Shown: positions 16,491 to 26,566 of the stretch, one piece after another | Layout: each line of letters begins with the position of its first letter | Numbering within the stretch: position 1 is the first letter of the stretch | Notes under the pieces: generated by a model | What the model was told of the DNA's origin: nothing | Database searches by the model: none | Seen by the model: only the letters and a program-made list of their open reading frames with translations | Origin: Manganibacter manganicus | Lineage (GTDB): Bacteria; Pseudomonadota; Alphaproteobacteria; Rhizobiales; Rhizobiaceae | NCBI RefSeq assembly: GCF_002075885.1 | Contig: NZ_MDET01000001.1 | Coordinates: 1 to 64,000 of the forward strand | DNA length: 64,000 bases | Direction of reading: 5' to 3' | Translations under genes and position numbers: made by a program

Positions 16491-17330
16491 ATGAAATTGA
16501 ACGCGTTTGCCATTTCCGGTGCGCTGGCCTTGGCCGTGCTGGCCACGCCAGCCGCGGCGAAAGACTGGAAGACCGTCACCATCACGCTTGAGGGTGCCTA
16601 CGCCCCCTGGAACATGACCAACGCCGACGGCACGCTCGGCGGTTTCGAGCCGGAACTCGCCAAAGTGCTGTGCGAGCGTGCGAAGGTCGAGTGCAAGCTC
16701 GTCGCCTCCGACTGGGACGGCATGATCCCGGCGCTCAATGCCGGCAAGTTCGACATGATCATGGATGCGCTGTCGATCACCGAGGATCGCAAGAAGGTGA
16801 TCGACTTCACCATCCCCTATGCGGCGACACCGGCCGGTTTTGCCACCGCCAAGGACAGCCCGCTGGCGAATGCCGCCGGCACCGGCACCGAGGTCCACAT
16901 GGACGTCGGCCAGACTGGCGTGAAGGAAGTCGAGGCGATGAAGGAGGCCTTCAAGGGCAAGACCATCGGTATCCAGGCGGCGACCGTCTATTCAAAATTC
17001 GTCTATGACAATTTCGGCAAGGATTCGACCATCCGCGAATACAAGACCGGCGCCGACCGCGATCTTGACCTACAGAACGGCCGCATCGATCTCGGCTTCG
17101 ACGATACGGTCTATTTTGCCAGTGCCATCGAGGCGGCGAAAGGCGAACTCGTCTATACCGGCCCCGACATTGTCGGCCCGATCTGGGGCGCGGGCGAGGG
17201 GCTTGGCGTGCGTAAATCCGACACCGACCTTCGCGATATGTTCAGCGAGGCAATCAAGTCCGCGCTTGCCGACGGAACGGTGAAGAAACTTTCCGAAAAG
17301 TGGTTCAAGATCGACGTTTCGCCACGCTGA
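16491..17330 (+). CDS. Polar amino acid/opine-class ABC binding protein
   Basis: 279-residue periplasmic binding protein with a signal peptide (cleavage near TPAAA, about residue 23). It has the SBP_bac_3 pattern GAYAPWNMTNADGTLGGFEPELAK, WDGMIPALNAGKFDMI and a FDDTV-containing second lobe. The lysine/arginine/histidine and octopine/nopaline binding proteins are the closest recognisable class. The ATG at 16491 has GGAGGAG upstream. It begins a four-gene importer operon; a strong hairpin after its stop may keep it expressed above the permeases. Confidence 0.85.
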   Translation: MKLNAFAISGALALAVLATPAAAKDWKTVTITLEGAYAPWNMTNADGTLGGFEPELAKVLCERAKVECKLVASDWDGMIPALNAGKFDMIMDALSITEDRKKVIDFTIPYAATPAGFATAKDSPLANAAGTGTEVHMDVGQTGVKEVEAMKEAFKGKTIGIQAATVYSKFVYDNFGKDSTIREYKTGADRDLDLQNGRIDLGFDDTVYFASAIEAAKGELVYTGPDIVGPIWGAGEGLGVRKSDTDLRDMFSEAIKSALADGTVKKLSEKWFKIDVSPR

Positions 17331-17340
17331 GAGACCCAAT

Positions 17341-17371
17341 CCGCGCCGCCGCTGGAGCTTTGGCGGCGCGG
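17341..17371 (+). terminator. Intercistronic 10-bp GC stem-loop after the binding protein gene
   Basis: CCGCGCCGCC (17341-17350) pairs perfectly with GGCGGCGCGG (17362-17371) around an 11-base loop. It lies between the binding protein and first permease genes, followed by only a short T-run. Such hairpins commonly stabilise the upstream message or partly terminate transcription. Confidence 0.6.
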
Positions 17372-17396
17372 TTTGGTGATGGAGGAGGCGCTTTGA

Positions 17397-18119
17397 ATGG
17401 CGACGCTTGAAGTGCTCGGCTTCGGTGAGAATGGTTGGGGAGCATTGCTGCTCGTTGCGGCAGGGGTGACGCTGGCCGTCACGGCCGCCGCACTCGCGAT
17501 CGGTGCCGTATTGGGCACCATCGTTGCGGCGGCGAAACTGTCGCATAGCCGATTGCTCAACTTTCTCGGCCACCTTTACACCACCATCTTTCGCGGCGTG
17601 CCGGAACTGCTCATCATCTACCTGATCTATTTCGGCGGTTCGAGCGCGGTGACGGCGGTCGGCAAGGCGATGGGTTATCAGGGCTTTCTCGGCCTGCCTT
17701 CGTTTCTGGCCGGCGCCTTTGCCGTCGGCGTCATTTCAGGCTCCTATCAAGCCGAGGTTTTTCGCGGTGCCTATCTTGCCATTTCCAAAGGCGAACTGGA
17801 GGCGGCATCGGCCATCGGCATGCATCGTGGCCTGCGGCTGCGGCGCATTATCATGCCCCAGGTTCTGCGCTATGCGTTGCCGGGTATCAGCAATGTCTGG
17901 CAACTCAGCCTCAAGGATTCGGCGCTGGTCTCCGTGACGGGGCTGGCCGAACTGATGCGCACAAGCCAGGTGGCGGCCGGTTCGACGCGGCAGTATTTCC
18001 TGTTCTTCGTGGTTGGTGGTTGTCTTTACCTGATCCTGACAAGCCTTTCGGACCAGATATTCAACCGCGCGGAGCGGCGTGCCAATCGTTCCATGCCTTC
18101 GGCCATGGGCCAGGTTTGA
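17397..18119 (+). CDS. Polar amino acid/opine-class ABC permease (HisQ/OccQ-like)
   Basis: 240-residue membrane protein with about five helices and the amino-acid-permease coupling loop ELEAASAIGMHRGLRLRRI. The N-terminal part (TTIFRGVPELLIIYLIYFGG) is characteristic of HisQ/OccQ/NocQ. GGAGGAGG precedes the ATG. It should pair with the next gene product to form the channel. Confidence 0.86.
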   Translation: MATLEVLGFGENGWGALLLVAAGVTLAVTAAALAIGAVLGTIVAAAKLSHSRLLNFLGHLYTTIFRGVPELLIIYLIYFGGSSAVTAVGKAMGYQGFLGLPSFLAGAFAVGVISGSYQAEVFRGAYLAISKGELEAASAIGMHRGLRLRRIIMPQVLRYALPGISNVWQLSLKDSALVSVTGLAELMRTSQVAAGSTRQYFLFFVVGGCLYLILTSLSDQIFNRAERRANRSMPSAMGQV

Positions 18120-18128
18120 GCACGACCG

Positions 18129-18827
18129 ATGGATTTCGCCTTCCTGTCAGAAACGACGATGACATTGCTGGCGGCGGTGCCGACAACATTGGCTCTGTTT
18201 TCATTGTCTGTCGCGATCGGCGGTTTGCTGGCACTGCTGATCGTGTGGATGCGTGTCGGCGGCAATCCCGTCCTGTCCGCTTTTGCCAAGGGGTACATCT
18301 TCGTGTTTCGCGGCTCGCCGCTTTTGATCCAGATGTTTCTCGTCTTTTACGGGCTCGCCCAGTTCAAGGTGATTCGCGACGGCCCGTTATGGCCGCTGTT
18401 GCGCGAACCCTTTGTCTGTGCGGTGTTGTCGCTCGCTTTATGCACCGCAGGTTACTCGGCGGAAATCTTTCGCGGCGGCATTCGTTCGGTTTCGCCGCGC
18501 GAAATTGAGGCGGCGCGCTCGATCGGCATGTCGGGTTTTCTTCTGGTGCGCCGTATCATCGCGCCGATTGCTTTCCGCTACGCGCTGCCGTCCTATTCGA
18601 CCGAGGTGGTGCTGATGATGAAGTCCACCTCGCTCGCCAGCCTGGTTACGGTCTGGGAGGTGACGGGCGTGGCGCAGCGACTGATCTCGCATAGCTATCG
18701 CACCATGGAAGTGTTCCTGTGCGCGGCGATCATCTATCTGATCCTTAATTTCATCGTGCTGCAGGCCATGGCGCTGCTGGAGCGGTCGCTATCGAAACAC
18801 CTGCGCGCACCACCTGTGAAACCCTGA
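18129..18827 (+). CDS. Polar amino acid/opine-class ABC permease (HisM/OccM-like)
   Basis: 232-residue membrane protein with [19 protein letters not shown] and an EAA loop [19 protein letters not shown], matching HisM/OccM. It follows the first permease by nine bases and precedes the ATPase by 13, so the four genes form one transcription unit. Confidence 0.86.
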   Translation: MDFAFLSETTMTLLAAVPTTLALFSLSVAIGGLLALLIVWMRVGGNPVLSAFAKGYIFVFRGSPLLIQMFLVFYGLAQFKVIRDGPLWPLLREPFVCAVLSLALCTAGYSAEIFRGGIRSVSPREIEAARSIGMSGFLLVRRIIAPIAFRYALPSYSTEVVLMMKSTSLASLVTVWEVTGVAQRLISHSYRTMEVFLCAAIIYLILNFIVLQAMALLERSLSKHLRAPPVKP

Positions 18828-18840
18828 ACACGGAGCCATC

Positions 18841-19611
18841 ATGCCAGGTGTTACACGGCTTTCCGTCCGCGACATTCGCAAGAGCTTCGGCGCGCATGAA
18901 GTGCTGAGCGGCATCTCGCTCGAGGCGCAAGACGGCGATGTCATTTCAGTGCTCGGCGCCAGCGGGTCGGGTAAATCGACCTTTTTGCGCTGCATCAATC
19001 TTCTGGAAATTGCCGATGCCGGAGAGATCTGGGTCGATGGCGAGCAGATCCGAATGATCCACGGCAGCGGCAGGAGCCGCCCGGCCAGCCAGAAGCAGGT
19101 CGATCATATCCGCTCGGAACTCGGCATGGTGTTCCAGTCGTTCAATCTCTGGTCGCATATGACCATCCTGCAGAACATCATCGAAGGGCCTGTGCATGTG
19201 CTGAAGCGGCCGCGTGCGGAAGCTGTATCGGAGGCCGAGGCTCTGCTTGAGAAGGTCGGTATTGCCGACAAGCGTCACGTCTATCCTGCGCATTTGTCCG
19301 GTGGTCAGCAGCAGCGTGCGGCGATTGCTCGGGCGTTGGCGATGAAGCCCAAAGTCATGTTGTTCGACGAACCGACCTCCGCGCTCGATCCCGAACTGGT
19401 CGGCGAGGTGCTCAGGGTAATGCGGGCGTTGGCCGAGGAGGGCATGACCATGCTGGTGGTCACGCATGAAATGAGCTTCGCGCGCAATGTTTCCAACCGT
19501 GTCGTCTTCATGCGTGAAGGTCTGGTCGAGTGCACGGGAACGCCTGACGAAATGTTCGGCGATGGCGCATCACCTGCCTTTCGCCAATTCATCGGTCATT
19601 TCGCAAACTAA
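18841..19611 (+). CDS. Polar amino acid/opine-class ABC ATP-binding protein (HisP/OccP-like)
   Basis: 256-residue ATPase with Walker [10 protein letters not shown], signature [15 protein letters not shown], Walker [13 protein letters not shown] and switch His in VVTHEMSFA. The insertion between Walker A and the Q-loop with [10 protein letters not shown] is the usual HisP-type loop. It ends the importer operon; a convergent dehydrogenase gene begins 17 bases downstream. Confidence 0.88.
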   Translation: MPGVTRLSVRDIRKSFGAHEVLSGISLEAQDGDVISVLGASGSGKSTFLRCINLLEIADAGEIWVDGEQIRMIHGSGRSRPASQKQVDHIRSELGMVFQSFNLWSHMTILQNIIEGPVHVLKRPRAEAVSEAEALLEKVGIADKRHVYPAHLSGGQQQRAAIARALAMKPKVMLFDEPTSALDPELVGEVLRVMRALAEEGMTMLVVTHEMSFARNVSNRVVFMREGLVECTGTPDEMFGDGASPAFRQFIGHFAN

Positions 19612-19628
19612 GTTGACGGCGACCGTCG

Positions 19629-20567
19629 TCAGGCTTTGGGCCTCTCCGTCCCACCGGTCTCGGGCGACAGATCCACGCCATTGAGCTTGCCGATATGAGT
19701 TGCCAGCATCGGGATATGTTCCTTCCCGCCGCCCATGGCGACAACGCCGGCAAACGCGTTCTTGGCGGCGTTGCCGAGCGGATTGGCGATGCCGGCGGCA
19801 TCCGCCATCGATTCCAGATAGGTCAGATCCTTCAAGCCATTAGCCATGGAGAATTTGTGCGCCTCACGGTCGCCTTCGAGCGTCCAGCGCATGAAGGTCT
19901 GATAGAAGCCGCAATCCATTCGTCCGCCGCGGATGACGCTGTCGAAGCGCGTCGGGGAAATGCCAACCTTTTGCGCCAGCGCAAGGGCTTCCGCATAGAT
20001 CGCGGCATAGCCCAGCGATATGAAGTTGTTCAGGAGCTTCATGCGGTGGCCGTCTCCGGTGCCGCCAATATGGACGACGCGGCCGGCCCATGTTTCCAAC
20101 ACTGGCTTCAGGCGCGCGAAGGTTTTGTCCGACGCACCGACCATGGTGTCGAGCATGCCTTCCCAGGCTTCCTTGGGCGTGCGGCTGAGCGGTGCGTCCA
20201 CCATCTCGACACCGATGGTGGCGAGGTCGGCCGCCAGCGCCATCGTCGAGACAGGATCGGAGGTCGAGCAGTCCACCACCAGTGAGCCGGGCTTCAAACC
20301 ATCCTTCAACCCATCCGGGCCACGCACGATTGCCTCGACTTCACGCGAATCGGTGACGCACAGGAACACGATGGTGGATTGCTCCGCGACCTCGCGGCTC
20401 GTTGCGGCTTCCCTGGCGCCTCGTGCCAGCATGTCTTCGGCCGATTTGCGGTTCTTGCGGCCAAGAAAGGTCAGCGGGTAGCCCTTTTCGACGATATTCT
20501 TGGCCATGCCGTGTCCCATGAAACCCAGGCCGATGAATCCGATACGTTCGCTCGAAGCCGCAACCAT
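19629..20567 (-). CDS. NAD(P)-dependent beta-hydroxyacid dehydrogenase (HIBADH family)
   Basis: 312-residue 3-hydroxyisobutyrate/tartronate-semialdehyde reductase family enzyme. The Rossmann motif GFIGLGFMGHGMA lies at the N-terminus, a DAPLSRTPKEA segment forms the substrate-binding loop, and the catalytic Lys is in GDGHRMKLLNNF. The start at 20567 has AGGAAAG upstream. The physiological substrate is unknown; it may oxidise a hydroxy acid released from what the adjacent importer brings in. It is divergent from the FadR-type regulator gene, a likely regulator. Confidence 0.83.
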   Translation of the reverse strand: MVAASSERIGFIGLGFMGHGMAKNIVEKGYPLTFLGRKNRKSAEDMLARGAREAATSREVAEQSTIVFLCVTDSREVEAIVRGPDGLKDGLKPGSLVVDCSTSDPVSTMALAADLATIGVEMVDAPLSRTPKEAWEGMLDTMVGASDKTFARLKPVLETWAGRVVHIGGTGDGHRMKLLNNFISLGYAAIYAEALALAQKVGISPTRFDSVIRGGRMDCGFYQTFMRWTLEGDREAHKFSMANGLKDLTYLESMADAAGIANPLGNAAKNAFAGVVAMGGGKEHIPMLATHIGKLNGVDLSPETGGTERPKA

Positions 20568-20759
20568 GTTTGCTTTCCTGTCCGTTGAAGAGAATATGCC
20601 GGCCATGTTAAGCGAAATCGTGCGGGCTTGTCGCCCTTTTGTCAGATGATTGCGCTGCGTGGCTTGACAGTTTGCGCCGTGATGGCTTTCTGGCGGGAGG
20701 GTGTCGCGACTTGCCGCCTATAGTGCTTGGGGATGCGGCAGACGCATGATGAGGGCAGG

Positions 20760-21494
20760 ATGGCGAGAAAGCAGCCGGTAGTTTCCCGCACTCGGGATAG
20801 TAGGGCCGGAAAGTCGAGCGTGCATGCACAACTCGCTAACGAGATCGGCCTGAGAATTGTGCGCGGTGATTATCCGCCTGGCTCCATATTGCCGAATGAG
20901 GCGCAGTGGTCTGAAACCTTCAATGCCAGCCGCTCCGCCGTGCGCGAGGCGATCAAGATGCTGATGGCCAAGAGCCTGTTGGCCTCGCGGCCCAAGATCG
21001 GCAGCCGTGTCGAGCCGCGTGAGCGCTGGAACCTGCTCGACCGCGATGTGTTGGCCTGGTATGCGTCGTCACCGGATCGGGAGGCCTTCCTCAAGGCGGT
21101 GCAGGAATTCCGTCACATCATCGAGCCGGAGGCCGCGGCATTGGCCGCCACGCGCCGCACCGACGAGCAGATGGATGAAATTAGCCGAGCCTGCCGCGAG
21201 ATGGGAGCCGCTGTGACCCTGGAGGAGCGCACGGGTGCCGATACCCGCTTCCATCTGGCGATTCTGCGCGCGTCAGGCAATGACCTTCTGGTGCCGCTCG
21301 GTGTTTTGATCGAATCGGCCTTCTCCCATCTTTTTCTCTATGTGACGCGCGAAGGTGACGATCTCGACGCCGCCCAGAAACTGCATGAGAGCATTGAGCG
21401 CAATATCCGGCTTGTCCGCCCGGAAGCCGCGCGGCGGGCGGTACGCAAGCTCTTGGCCAATACCGACAAGGTCGTCGAGCGCGGGCCGGAATAG
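20760..21494 (+). CDS. GntR-family transcriptional regulator, FadR/FCD subfamily
   Basis: 244-residue regulator. The N-terminal winged helix (about residues 18-85) contains IVRGDYPPGSILPNEAQWSE and SRSAVREAIKML; the C-terminal all-helical FCD ligand domain (about 95-235) has the metal-site residues in FRHIIEPEAA and DTRFHLAIL. The start at 20760 has GAGGGCAGG upstream. It diverges from the dehydrogenase gene and precedes the hydrolase gene by 29 bases, so it probably responds to an acid intermediate of this local pathway. Confidence 0.86.
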   Translation: MARKQPVVSRTRDSRAGKSSVHAQLANEIGLRIVRGDYPPGSILPNEAQWSETFNASRSAVREAIKMLMAKSLLASRPKIGSRVEPRERWNLLDRDVLAWYASSPDREAFLKAVQEFRHIIEPEAAALAATRRTDEQMDEISRACREMGAAVTLEERTGADTRFHLAILRASGNDLLVPLGVLIESAFSHLFLYVTREGDDLDAAQKLHESIERNIRLVRPEAARRAVRKLLANTDKVVERGPE

Positions 21495-21523
21495 CCACAA
21501 TTTCAGGGAAACGGAAAGAGACC

Positions 21524-23074
21524 ATGACAGAGCGGCCGAATGTGCTGTTCATTTGCGCGGACCAATGGCGAGCCGACTGCATCTCGACGCTCGGCCATCC
21601 CAATGTCCGCACGCCCAATCTCGACGCGCTGGCTGCCGATGGCGTTCTGTTCAGGAACCATTTCGGCCAATGCACGCCTTGCGGTCCGTCGCGCGCCAGC
21701 GTGCTGACCGGTCTCTATTTGATGAACCATCGATCGGGCCGCAACGGTACACCGCTCGACGATCGCCACACCAATCTGGCGCTGGAAGCGCGCAAGGCGG
21801 GATATGAACCGGCGCTGTTTGGCTATACGGATACCAGCATCGACCCGCGCGGGCGCCATCCGAACGACCCGGTGCTGACCGGCTATGACCGCGGCGTGCT
21901 GCCGGGCTTCGTTACTCCGCTCCACCTGCCGGACGATATGGGCGCGTGGATCGCCGATCTGACCGCCAGGGGATATAATCTGCCGAACGGTCGGCACGAC
22001 GCCTTCCGGCCACGCCAGCCATTCGACAAGCCGGCCGATCGCGGCTTTCGCTATATTCCGACGATCTTTCCCGCCGAGCACAGCGAGACGGCCTTTTTGA
22101 CCGACAGCTTCCTGAAATGGTTGGCTGAGCGGCGAGACAGGCCGTGGTTCGCGCATTTCGTCTTCTATCGGCCGCACCCGCCACTGATTGCGCCCGAGCC
22201 TTACAACGCCATGGTCGATCCGAAGGATGTGGCGCTGCCGGTGCGTGCCGCCTCGGTGGGGGAGGAGAAAAGCCAACATCCGCTTCTTGCCTATGAACTT
22301 GATCGGATCAGCGAGCCGGGCCGCTATGACGAGCACAGTCCGCTCGATCCGGTTTTGGCAGGCGATCTCGAAATCCGCCAGATGCGCGCAGCCTATTTCG
22401 GCCTGATCGCGGAAGTCGATCATCATCTTGGCCGCATTATCAAGCATCTCAAGGCGACCGGTGAGTATGACAGGACGTTGATTGTCGTCACCAGCGATCA
22501 TGCCGAGATGCTGGGCGGGCATCATGTCTGGGGCAAGGAAATCTATTTCGATCAGGCTTTTCATCTGCCGCTGGTGATCCGCGACCCGCGACGGGTGGGG
22601 GACACGACGCGCGGCCGCCAAATCGAGGACTTCACCGAGGCGGTGGACATCATGCCGACCATTCTGGACTGGTTGGGGCAGCCGGTGCCGCGTGCTTGCG
22701 ACGGTCGTTCGTTGCTGGAACTGATCGAGGGGCAACAACCGACCGACTGGCGCGACGCCGTCTTTTTCGAGCACGATTTCCGCACTGTGAAGGCACAAAG
22801 GGCCGAGGGTGCTCTTGGCCTGTCCTCGGACGAGTGCAGCTATGCGGTAATCCGCGACGCGCGCTACAAATATGTGCATTTCGCGGCTTTGCCGCCGCTG
22901 CTGTTCGATCTGGCGGAAGACCCGCACGAGATGAACAACCTCGCCGATCGCGCCGAAATGGCTGGTACAGTGCTGCGCTATGCGCAAAAGATGCTGAGTT
23001 GGCGGCTAATCCATGCCGAGCGCAGTCTCACCAATATGCAATTGACCTCCGACGGCGTGTTTTCCCGACCTTAG
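21524..23074 (+). CDS. Phosphonate monoester hydrolase-like enzyme (alkaline phosphatase superfamily)
   Basis: 516-residue formylglycine-type hydrolase close in length and sequence, as I recall it, to the Rhizobium phosphonate monoester hydrolase. Metal ligands are in CADQWRAD (Asp13-Gln14) and TSDHAEMLGG; the nucleophile is Cys53 in CGPSR, which would need conversion to formylglycine by a maturase not seen in this window. Asn74 in MNHRSGRN, YT in FGYTDT, His in YRPHPP and Lys in HHVWGKE match PMH active-site positions. The family hydrolyses phosphonate monoesters, phosphodiesters and sulfate or sulfonate esters promiscuously. A plain sulfatase is the main alternative. No signal peptide, so cytoplasmic. 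Confidence 0.78.
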   Translation: MTERPNVLFICADQWRADCISTLGHPNVRTPNLDALAADGVLFRNHFGQCTPCGPSRASVLTGLYLMNHRSGRNGTPLDDRHTNLALEARKAGYEPALFGYTDTSIDPRGRHPNDPVLTGYDRGVLPGFVTPLHLPDDMGAWIADLTARGYNLPNGRHDAFRPRQPFDKPADRGFRYIPTIFPAEHSETAFLTDSFLKWLAERRDRPWFAHFVFYRPHPPLIAPEPYNAMVDPKDVALPVRAASVGEEKSQHPLLAYELDRISEPGRYDEHSPLDPVLAGDLEIRQMRAAYFGLIAEVDHHLGRIIKHLKATGEYDRTLIVVTSDHAEMLGGHHVWGKEIYFDQAFHLPLVIRDPRRVGDTTRGRQIEDFTEAVDIMPTILDWLGQPVPRACDGRSLLELIEGQQPTDWRDAVFFEHDFRTVKAQRAEGALGLSSDECSYAVIRDARYKYVHFAALPPLLFDLAEDPHEMNNLADRAEMAGTVLRYAQKMLSWRLIHAERSLTNMQLTSDGVFSRP

Positions 23075-23097
23075 CTGCTCTCCTGCCGGTGTCCGAG

Positions 23098-23547
23098 TTA
23101 CAATCGGGCGATCAGTTCGATCGGCAAATCGTCGTTGTCGGCGTCGCGCATGGCCGCAAGGCTGCGGTTGTCCAGCACGCTGGCGATCGCCTGGCGCACC
23201 TCCAGCATCATATGACGGACCTCGCAGGTCGTCTCGTCGCAGTCCTCGCAACGCTGGTATCGCGTCTGGCTGGCGCAGGAAAGGGGCGCCAGCGGCCCGT
23301 CGAGCACGCGGATGACATGACCGATCTTGATCTCGGCGGCGGGACGGGCAAGGCGATAGCCGCCATCCTTGCCTTTGCGGCTCTGGACGAAGCCGGCATT
23401 GCGCAATTCGCCGAGAATGGCGTCTAGGAATTTCTTCGGAATATGGTTGGCGACGGCGACGTCATTGACGAAAGCCAGCCGCTCCGGCGGCAGGCGTGAC
23501 AGATGCACCAGCGCCTTGAGGCCGTATTTGCCTTTTTTGGTCAGCAT
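23098..23547 (-). CDS. Rrf2-family transcriptional regulator near the sulfate importer
   Basis: 149-residue regulator with the Rrf2 winged helix (GKYGLKALVHLSRL, then FLDAILGELRNAGFV and GKDGGYRLAR). The C-terminal third has a Cys cluster, CASQTRYQRCEDCDETTC, spaced C-x8-C-x2-C-x4-C, consistent with an Fe-S or redox sensor. The start at 23547 gives the normal family N-terminus; longer in-frame starts are not supported. It lies downstream of cysA on the same strand, separated by 177 bases, and may regulate sulfate or cysteine genes; that is inference. Confidence 0.82.
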   Translation of the reverse strand: MLTKKGKYGLKALVHLSRLPPERLAFVNDVAVANHIPKKFLDAILGELRNAGFVQSRKGKDGGYRLARPAAEIKIGHVIRVLDGPLAPLSCASQTRYQRCEDCDETTCEVRHMMLEVRQAIASVLDNRSLAAMRDADNDDLPIELIARL

Positions 23548-23724
23548 GCCCGAGATCGTTCTTTCAAGTCTTTTCGGCATTAGCGCGCGGCCGATATGGC
23601 CAAAAACGCCGATATGCATTGTTGGTATGAATAAGCTTCGACCACGTGAACGACAAGTCAAAACGCCTTGATTTTCCGAAACATTCGCCCGTCGCCTCCC
23701 GCAAAAGGCATTGTTGCAACAAAC

Positions 23725-24768
23725 TCAGCCTTCTGTTGCGAACAGTTTCCAGCGGCGCGGGCGGAATGCGACGCGGCTTTTCTGTGCCGCGGGATGGTCG
23801 ATCGGCAGTTCGATCTCGACGCGCTGGCGAGCGCCGCCGACTTCCAGTTCGACCCTCCGTGTCTCGGCCACGCGCCGGCTGCTGACCACGGTGCCGGCAA
23901 TGCAGCCGCCGCATCCGTCGAGCAGTTCCACATCATGCGGGCGGAAGAACAGTGTCGCGCGGCCTGCTGGCAGGTCCGGCACCGACAGGCCGATAGGGCG
24001 GTCGGCGATCCACACCTGACCATCCTCGACCTTGGCCGGCAGGGAAGAGGAATCGCCGATGAAGCCATAGACGAAGGGCGAGTTCGGCGTGTCGTAAACC
24101 TCGTCGGCGCTGCCCACCTGCTCGATCCGGCCCTGGCTCATCACCACGACGCGGTCCGCCAGTTCCAGCGCCTCCTCCTGATCGTGGGTGACGAAGATGG
24201 TGGTGAAGCCGGTCGCCTCGTGAATGTCGCGCAGCCAACGCCGCAATTCACGGCGCACCTGTGCGTCGAGTGCGCCGAACGGCTCGTCGAGCAAAAGCAC
24301 TTTCGGCTCGATGGCCATGGCGCGGGCGAGCGCGACGCGCTGGCGCTGGCCGCCCGAAAGCTGGGCCGGGTAGCGCTTCTCCAATCCGGAAAGCTGCACC
24401 AGGTCGAGAAGTTCGGAGGCGCGGCGGCGAATTTCCGAGGCGGGCGGCCTGGTCGCGGCGGGGCGCACCTTCAGCCCGAAGCCGATATTGTCGGCCACCG
24501 TCATATGGCGAAAGAGAGCGTAATGCTGGAAAACGAAGCCCACATTGCGCTCGCGGATCGGCTTGGCCGACGCATCCTCTTCGCCGAAGAAGATCTGCCC
24601 GCGTGTCGGCTGCTCCAACCCGGCGATCAGGCGCAGCAGCGTCGTCTTGCCGGAGCCGGATGGCCCGAGCAGCGCGATCAGTTCGCCGGAGTGAATATCC
24701 AGCGACACGTCATGCAAGGCGGGAAAGCGGTCGAATTCCTTGCGGATATTGGCGATGCGAACGTCCAT
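23725..24768 (-). CDS. cysA: Sulfate/thiosulfate ABC ATP-binding protein CysA
   Basis: 347-residue ATPase with Walker [10 protein letters not shown], signature [14 protein letters not shown], Walker [13 protein letters not shown] and switch His in [10 protein letters not shown]. The C-terminal regulatory TOBE-like domain (about 240-345) contains [10 protein letters not shown], typical of CysA. The start at 24768 matches the family [12 protein letters not shown] N-terminus. Last gene of the sbp-cysT-cysW-cysA operon. Confidence 0.92.
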   Translation of the reverse strand: MDVRIANIRKEFDRFPALHDVSLDIHSGELIALLGPSGSGKTTLLRLIAGLEQPTRGQIFFGEEDASAKPIRERNVGFVFQHYALFRHMTVADNIGFGLKVRPAATRPPASEIRRRASELLDLVQLSGLEKRYPAQLSGGQRQRVALARAMAIEPKVLLLDEPFGALDAQVRRELRRWLRDIHEATGFTTIFVTHDQEEALELADRVVVMSQGRIEQVGSADEVYDTPNSPFVYGFIGDSSSLPAKVEDGQVWIADRPIGLSVPDLPAGRATLFFRPHDVELLDGCGGCIAGTVVSSRRVAETRRVELEVGGARQRVEIELPIDHPAAQKSRVAFRPRRWKLFATEG

Positions 24769-24781
24769 CGGGCGATCCTGT

Positions 24782-25657
24782 TCAATGTCCGCGCGTGGCG
24801 GCGATTTCGGCGCCATAGCGCATTTCGAGAAGGGTTTTCAGCGCCAGCGTGACCAACGCCAGGCCGGCGAGCAGGGAGGCGACGGCGAAGGCACCGGTGA
24901 CGTTGTAGCCGTTGTAGAGAACTTCGACATGCAGCGGCATGGTGTTGGTCTGGCCGCGTATGTGACCGGAAACCACCGACACCGCACCGAATTCGCCCAT
25001 GGCGCGGGCGTTGCATAGCAGCACGCCGTAGAGCAGCCCCCATTTGATGTTGGGCAGCGTGACGTAACGGAAAGTCTGCCAGCCATTCGCGCCGAGCGAG
25101 ATCGCGGCTTCCTCGTCGCCGGTGCCCTGGTCCTGCATGAGCGGGATCAGTTCGCGCGCGACGAAGGGGAAGGTGACGAAGATCGTGGCGAGCACGATAC
25201 CGGGCACGGCGAACAGGATTTCGATGCCATGCGCCCTCAGCCACGGGCCGAGCGCGCTCTGCGCCCCGAACAGGATCACGTAGACAAGCCCCGATATGAC
25301 CGGAGAGACCGAGAAGGGCAGGTCGATCAGCGTGGTGAGGAAGGCCTTGCCCTTGAATTCGAACTTGGCAATGGCCCAGGCCATGGCGACGCCGAAGACG
25401 AGATTGAGCGGTACGGCAATGGCGGCGACGATCAGGGTCAGGCGAATGGCGGAAAGCGAGTCGGGTTCAAACAGGGTTTCCACGAAATAGCCGAGGCCTC
25501 TGGAAAAGGCCTGAAGGAACACCAGCACCAGCGGCAGCGCGAGGAAGATGGCCAGGAAGGCGAAGGCCAGCGCCATCAGCATCACGCGCGCCGGCCGGGA
25601 CTCGTTGACGGCGGACGCGACTTCGCGGGCAGGGCGGGCTGGAATGGTGTCAGCCAT
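24782..25657 (-). CDS. cysW: Sulfate ABC permease CysW
   Basis: 291-residue membrane permease with about six helices and the CysW coupling loop region [16 protein letters not shown], plus [19 protein letters not shown], which identifies CysW rather than CysT. The start at 25657 overlaps the end of cysT by eight bases. It forms the sulfate channel with CysT. Confidence 0.92.
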   Translation of the reverse strand: MADTIPARPAREVASAVNESRPARVMLMALAFAFLAIFLALPLVLVFLQAFSRGLGYFVETLFEPDSLSAIRLTLIVAAIAVPLNLVFGVAMAWAIAKFEFKGKAFLTTLIDLPFSVSPVISGLVYVILFGAQSALGPWLRAHGIEILFAVPGIVLATIFVTFPFVARELIPLMQDQGTGDEEAAISLGANGWQTFRYVTLPNIKWGLLYGVLLCNARAMGEFGAVSVVSGHIRGQTNTMPLHVEVLYNGYNVTGAFAVASLLAGLALVTLALKTLLEMRYGAEIAATRGH

Positions 25658-26501
25658 AGCGCTTGCGGTTCCACGCCTGAAGAAGGTTGATGACAAGCAG
25701 CATGAGGAAGGCGATGGCCAGCATGATCGCGGCGATCGCGGTGGCCGCGGGATAGTTGAATTCTTCCAGTCGGATGACGATCAGCAATGGTGCGATCTCC
25801 GAAATGTTGGGCAGGTTGCCGGCGATGAAGATCACCGAGCCGTATTCGCCGACGCCGCGCGCGAAGGCGAGCGCAAAGCCGGTGAGAATGGCTGGTGCAA
25901 GCCCTGGAAACAGCACCCGCGTGACGGTCTGGAAACGGGAAGCCCCAAGTGTCGCCGCCGCTTCCTCGACCTCGCGGTCGATCTCCTCCATCACCGGCTG
26001 GACGGTGCGCACCACGAATGGCAGGCCGATAAAGACCAGCGCGACGACGATGCCGAGCGGCGTATAGGCGACCTTGATGCCGAGCGGCTTGAGCAGCGAC
26101 CCGGCCCAGCCGTTGGAGGCATAAAGCGTCGTCAGCGCGATGCCCGCCACGGCCGTCGGCAGGGCGAAGGGCAGATCCACCATGGCATCGACGATGCGAC
26201 GACCGAAAAAGCGATAGCGGACCAGAACCCAGGCGACCAGCGTGCCGAACACGACATTGACAACCGCCGCGACGAAGGCGGTGCCGAAGCTGATCCGGAG
26301 CGCGTTCAGCGTGCGGCGATCGGTGGCGATAGCCCAGAACTCGGACCAGCCGAGCGCCGCCGAACGCCAGGCCAGACCGCAGAGTGGAATGAGGATGATG
26401 AGGGCGAGCCAGGCAAGCGACAAGCCGAGCGTCAATCCAAAGCCTGGAACGACGCTCGGTTGCTTCAGTCGCCAACCCGCCCGCGCGGGTGCTGCTGTCA
26501 T
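25650..26501 (-). CDS. cysT: Sulfate ABC permease CysT
   Basis: 283-residue membrane permease with [18 protein letters not shown] and [14 protein letters not shown], the CysT signatures, and an EAA loop [16 protein letters not shown]. Its 3' end overlaps cysW. It lies 65 bases after the sulfate-binding protein gene. Confidence 0.92.
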   Translation of the reverse strand: MTAAPARAGWRLKQPSVVPGFGLTLGLSLAWLALIILIPLCGLAWRSAALGWSEFWAIATDRRTLNALRISFGTAFVAAVVNVVFGTLVAWVLVRYRFFGRRIVDAMVDLPFALPTAVAGIALTTLYASNGWAGSLLKPLGIKVAYTPLGIVVALVFIGLPFVVRTVQPVMEEIDREVEEAAATLGASRFQTVTRVLFPGLAPAILTGFALAFARGVGEYGSVIFIAGNLPNISEIAPLLIVIRLEEFNYPAATAIAAIMLAIAFLMLLVINLLQAWNRKRYG

Positions 26502-26566
26502 GATGGGTAGCCGCCTCCTTGCACCTGTTCAGGCATCGGCCTGTGCGGACTTTTCCGGCCTGTGCC

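Noticed and set aside
21503..22987. 494-codon minus-strand frame opposite the phosphonate monoester hydrolase-like gene
   Set aside because: Antisense to a full-length enzyme with conserved active-site residues; no recognisable protein features.
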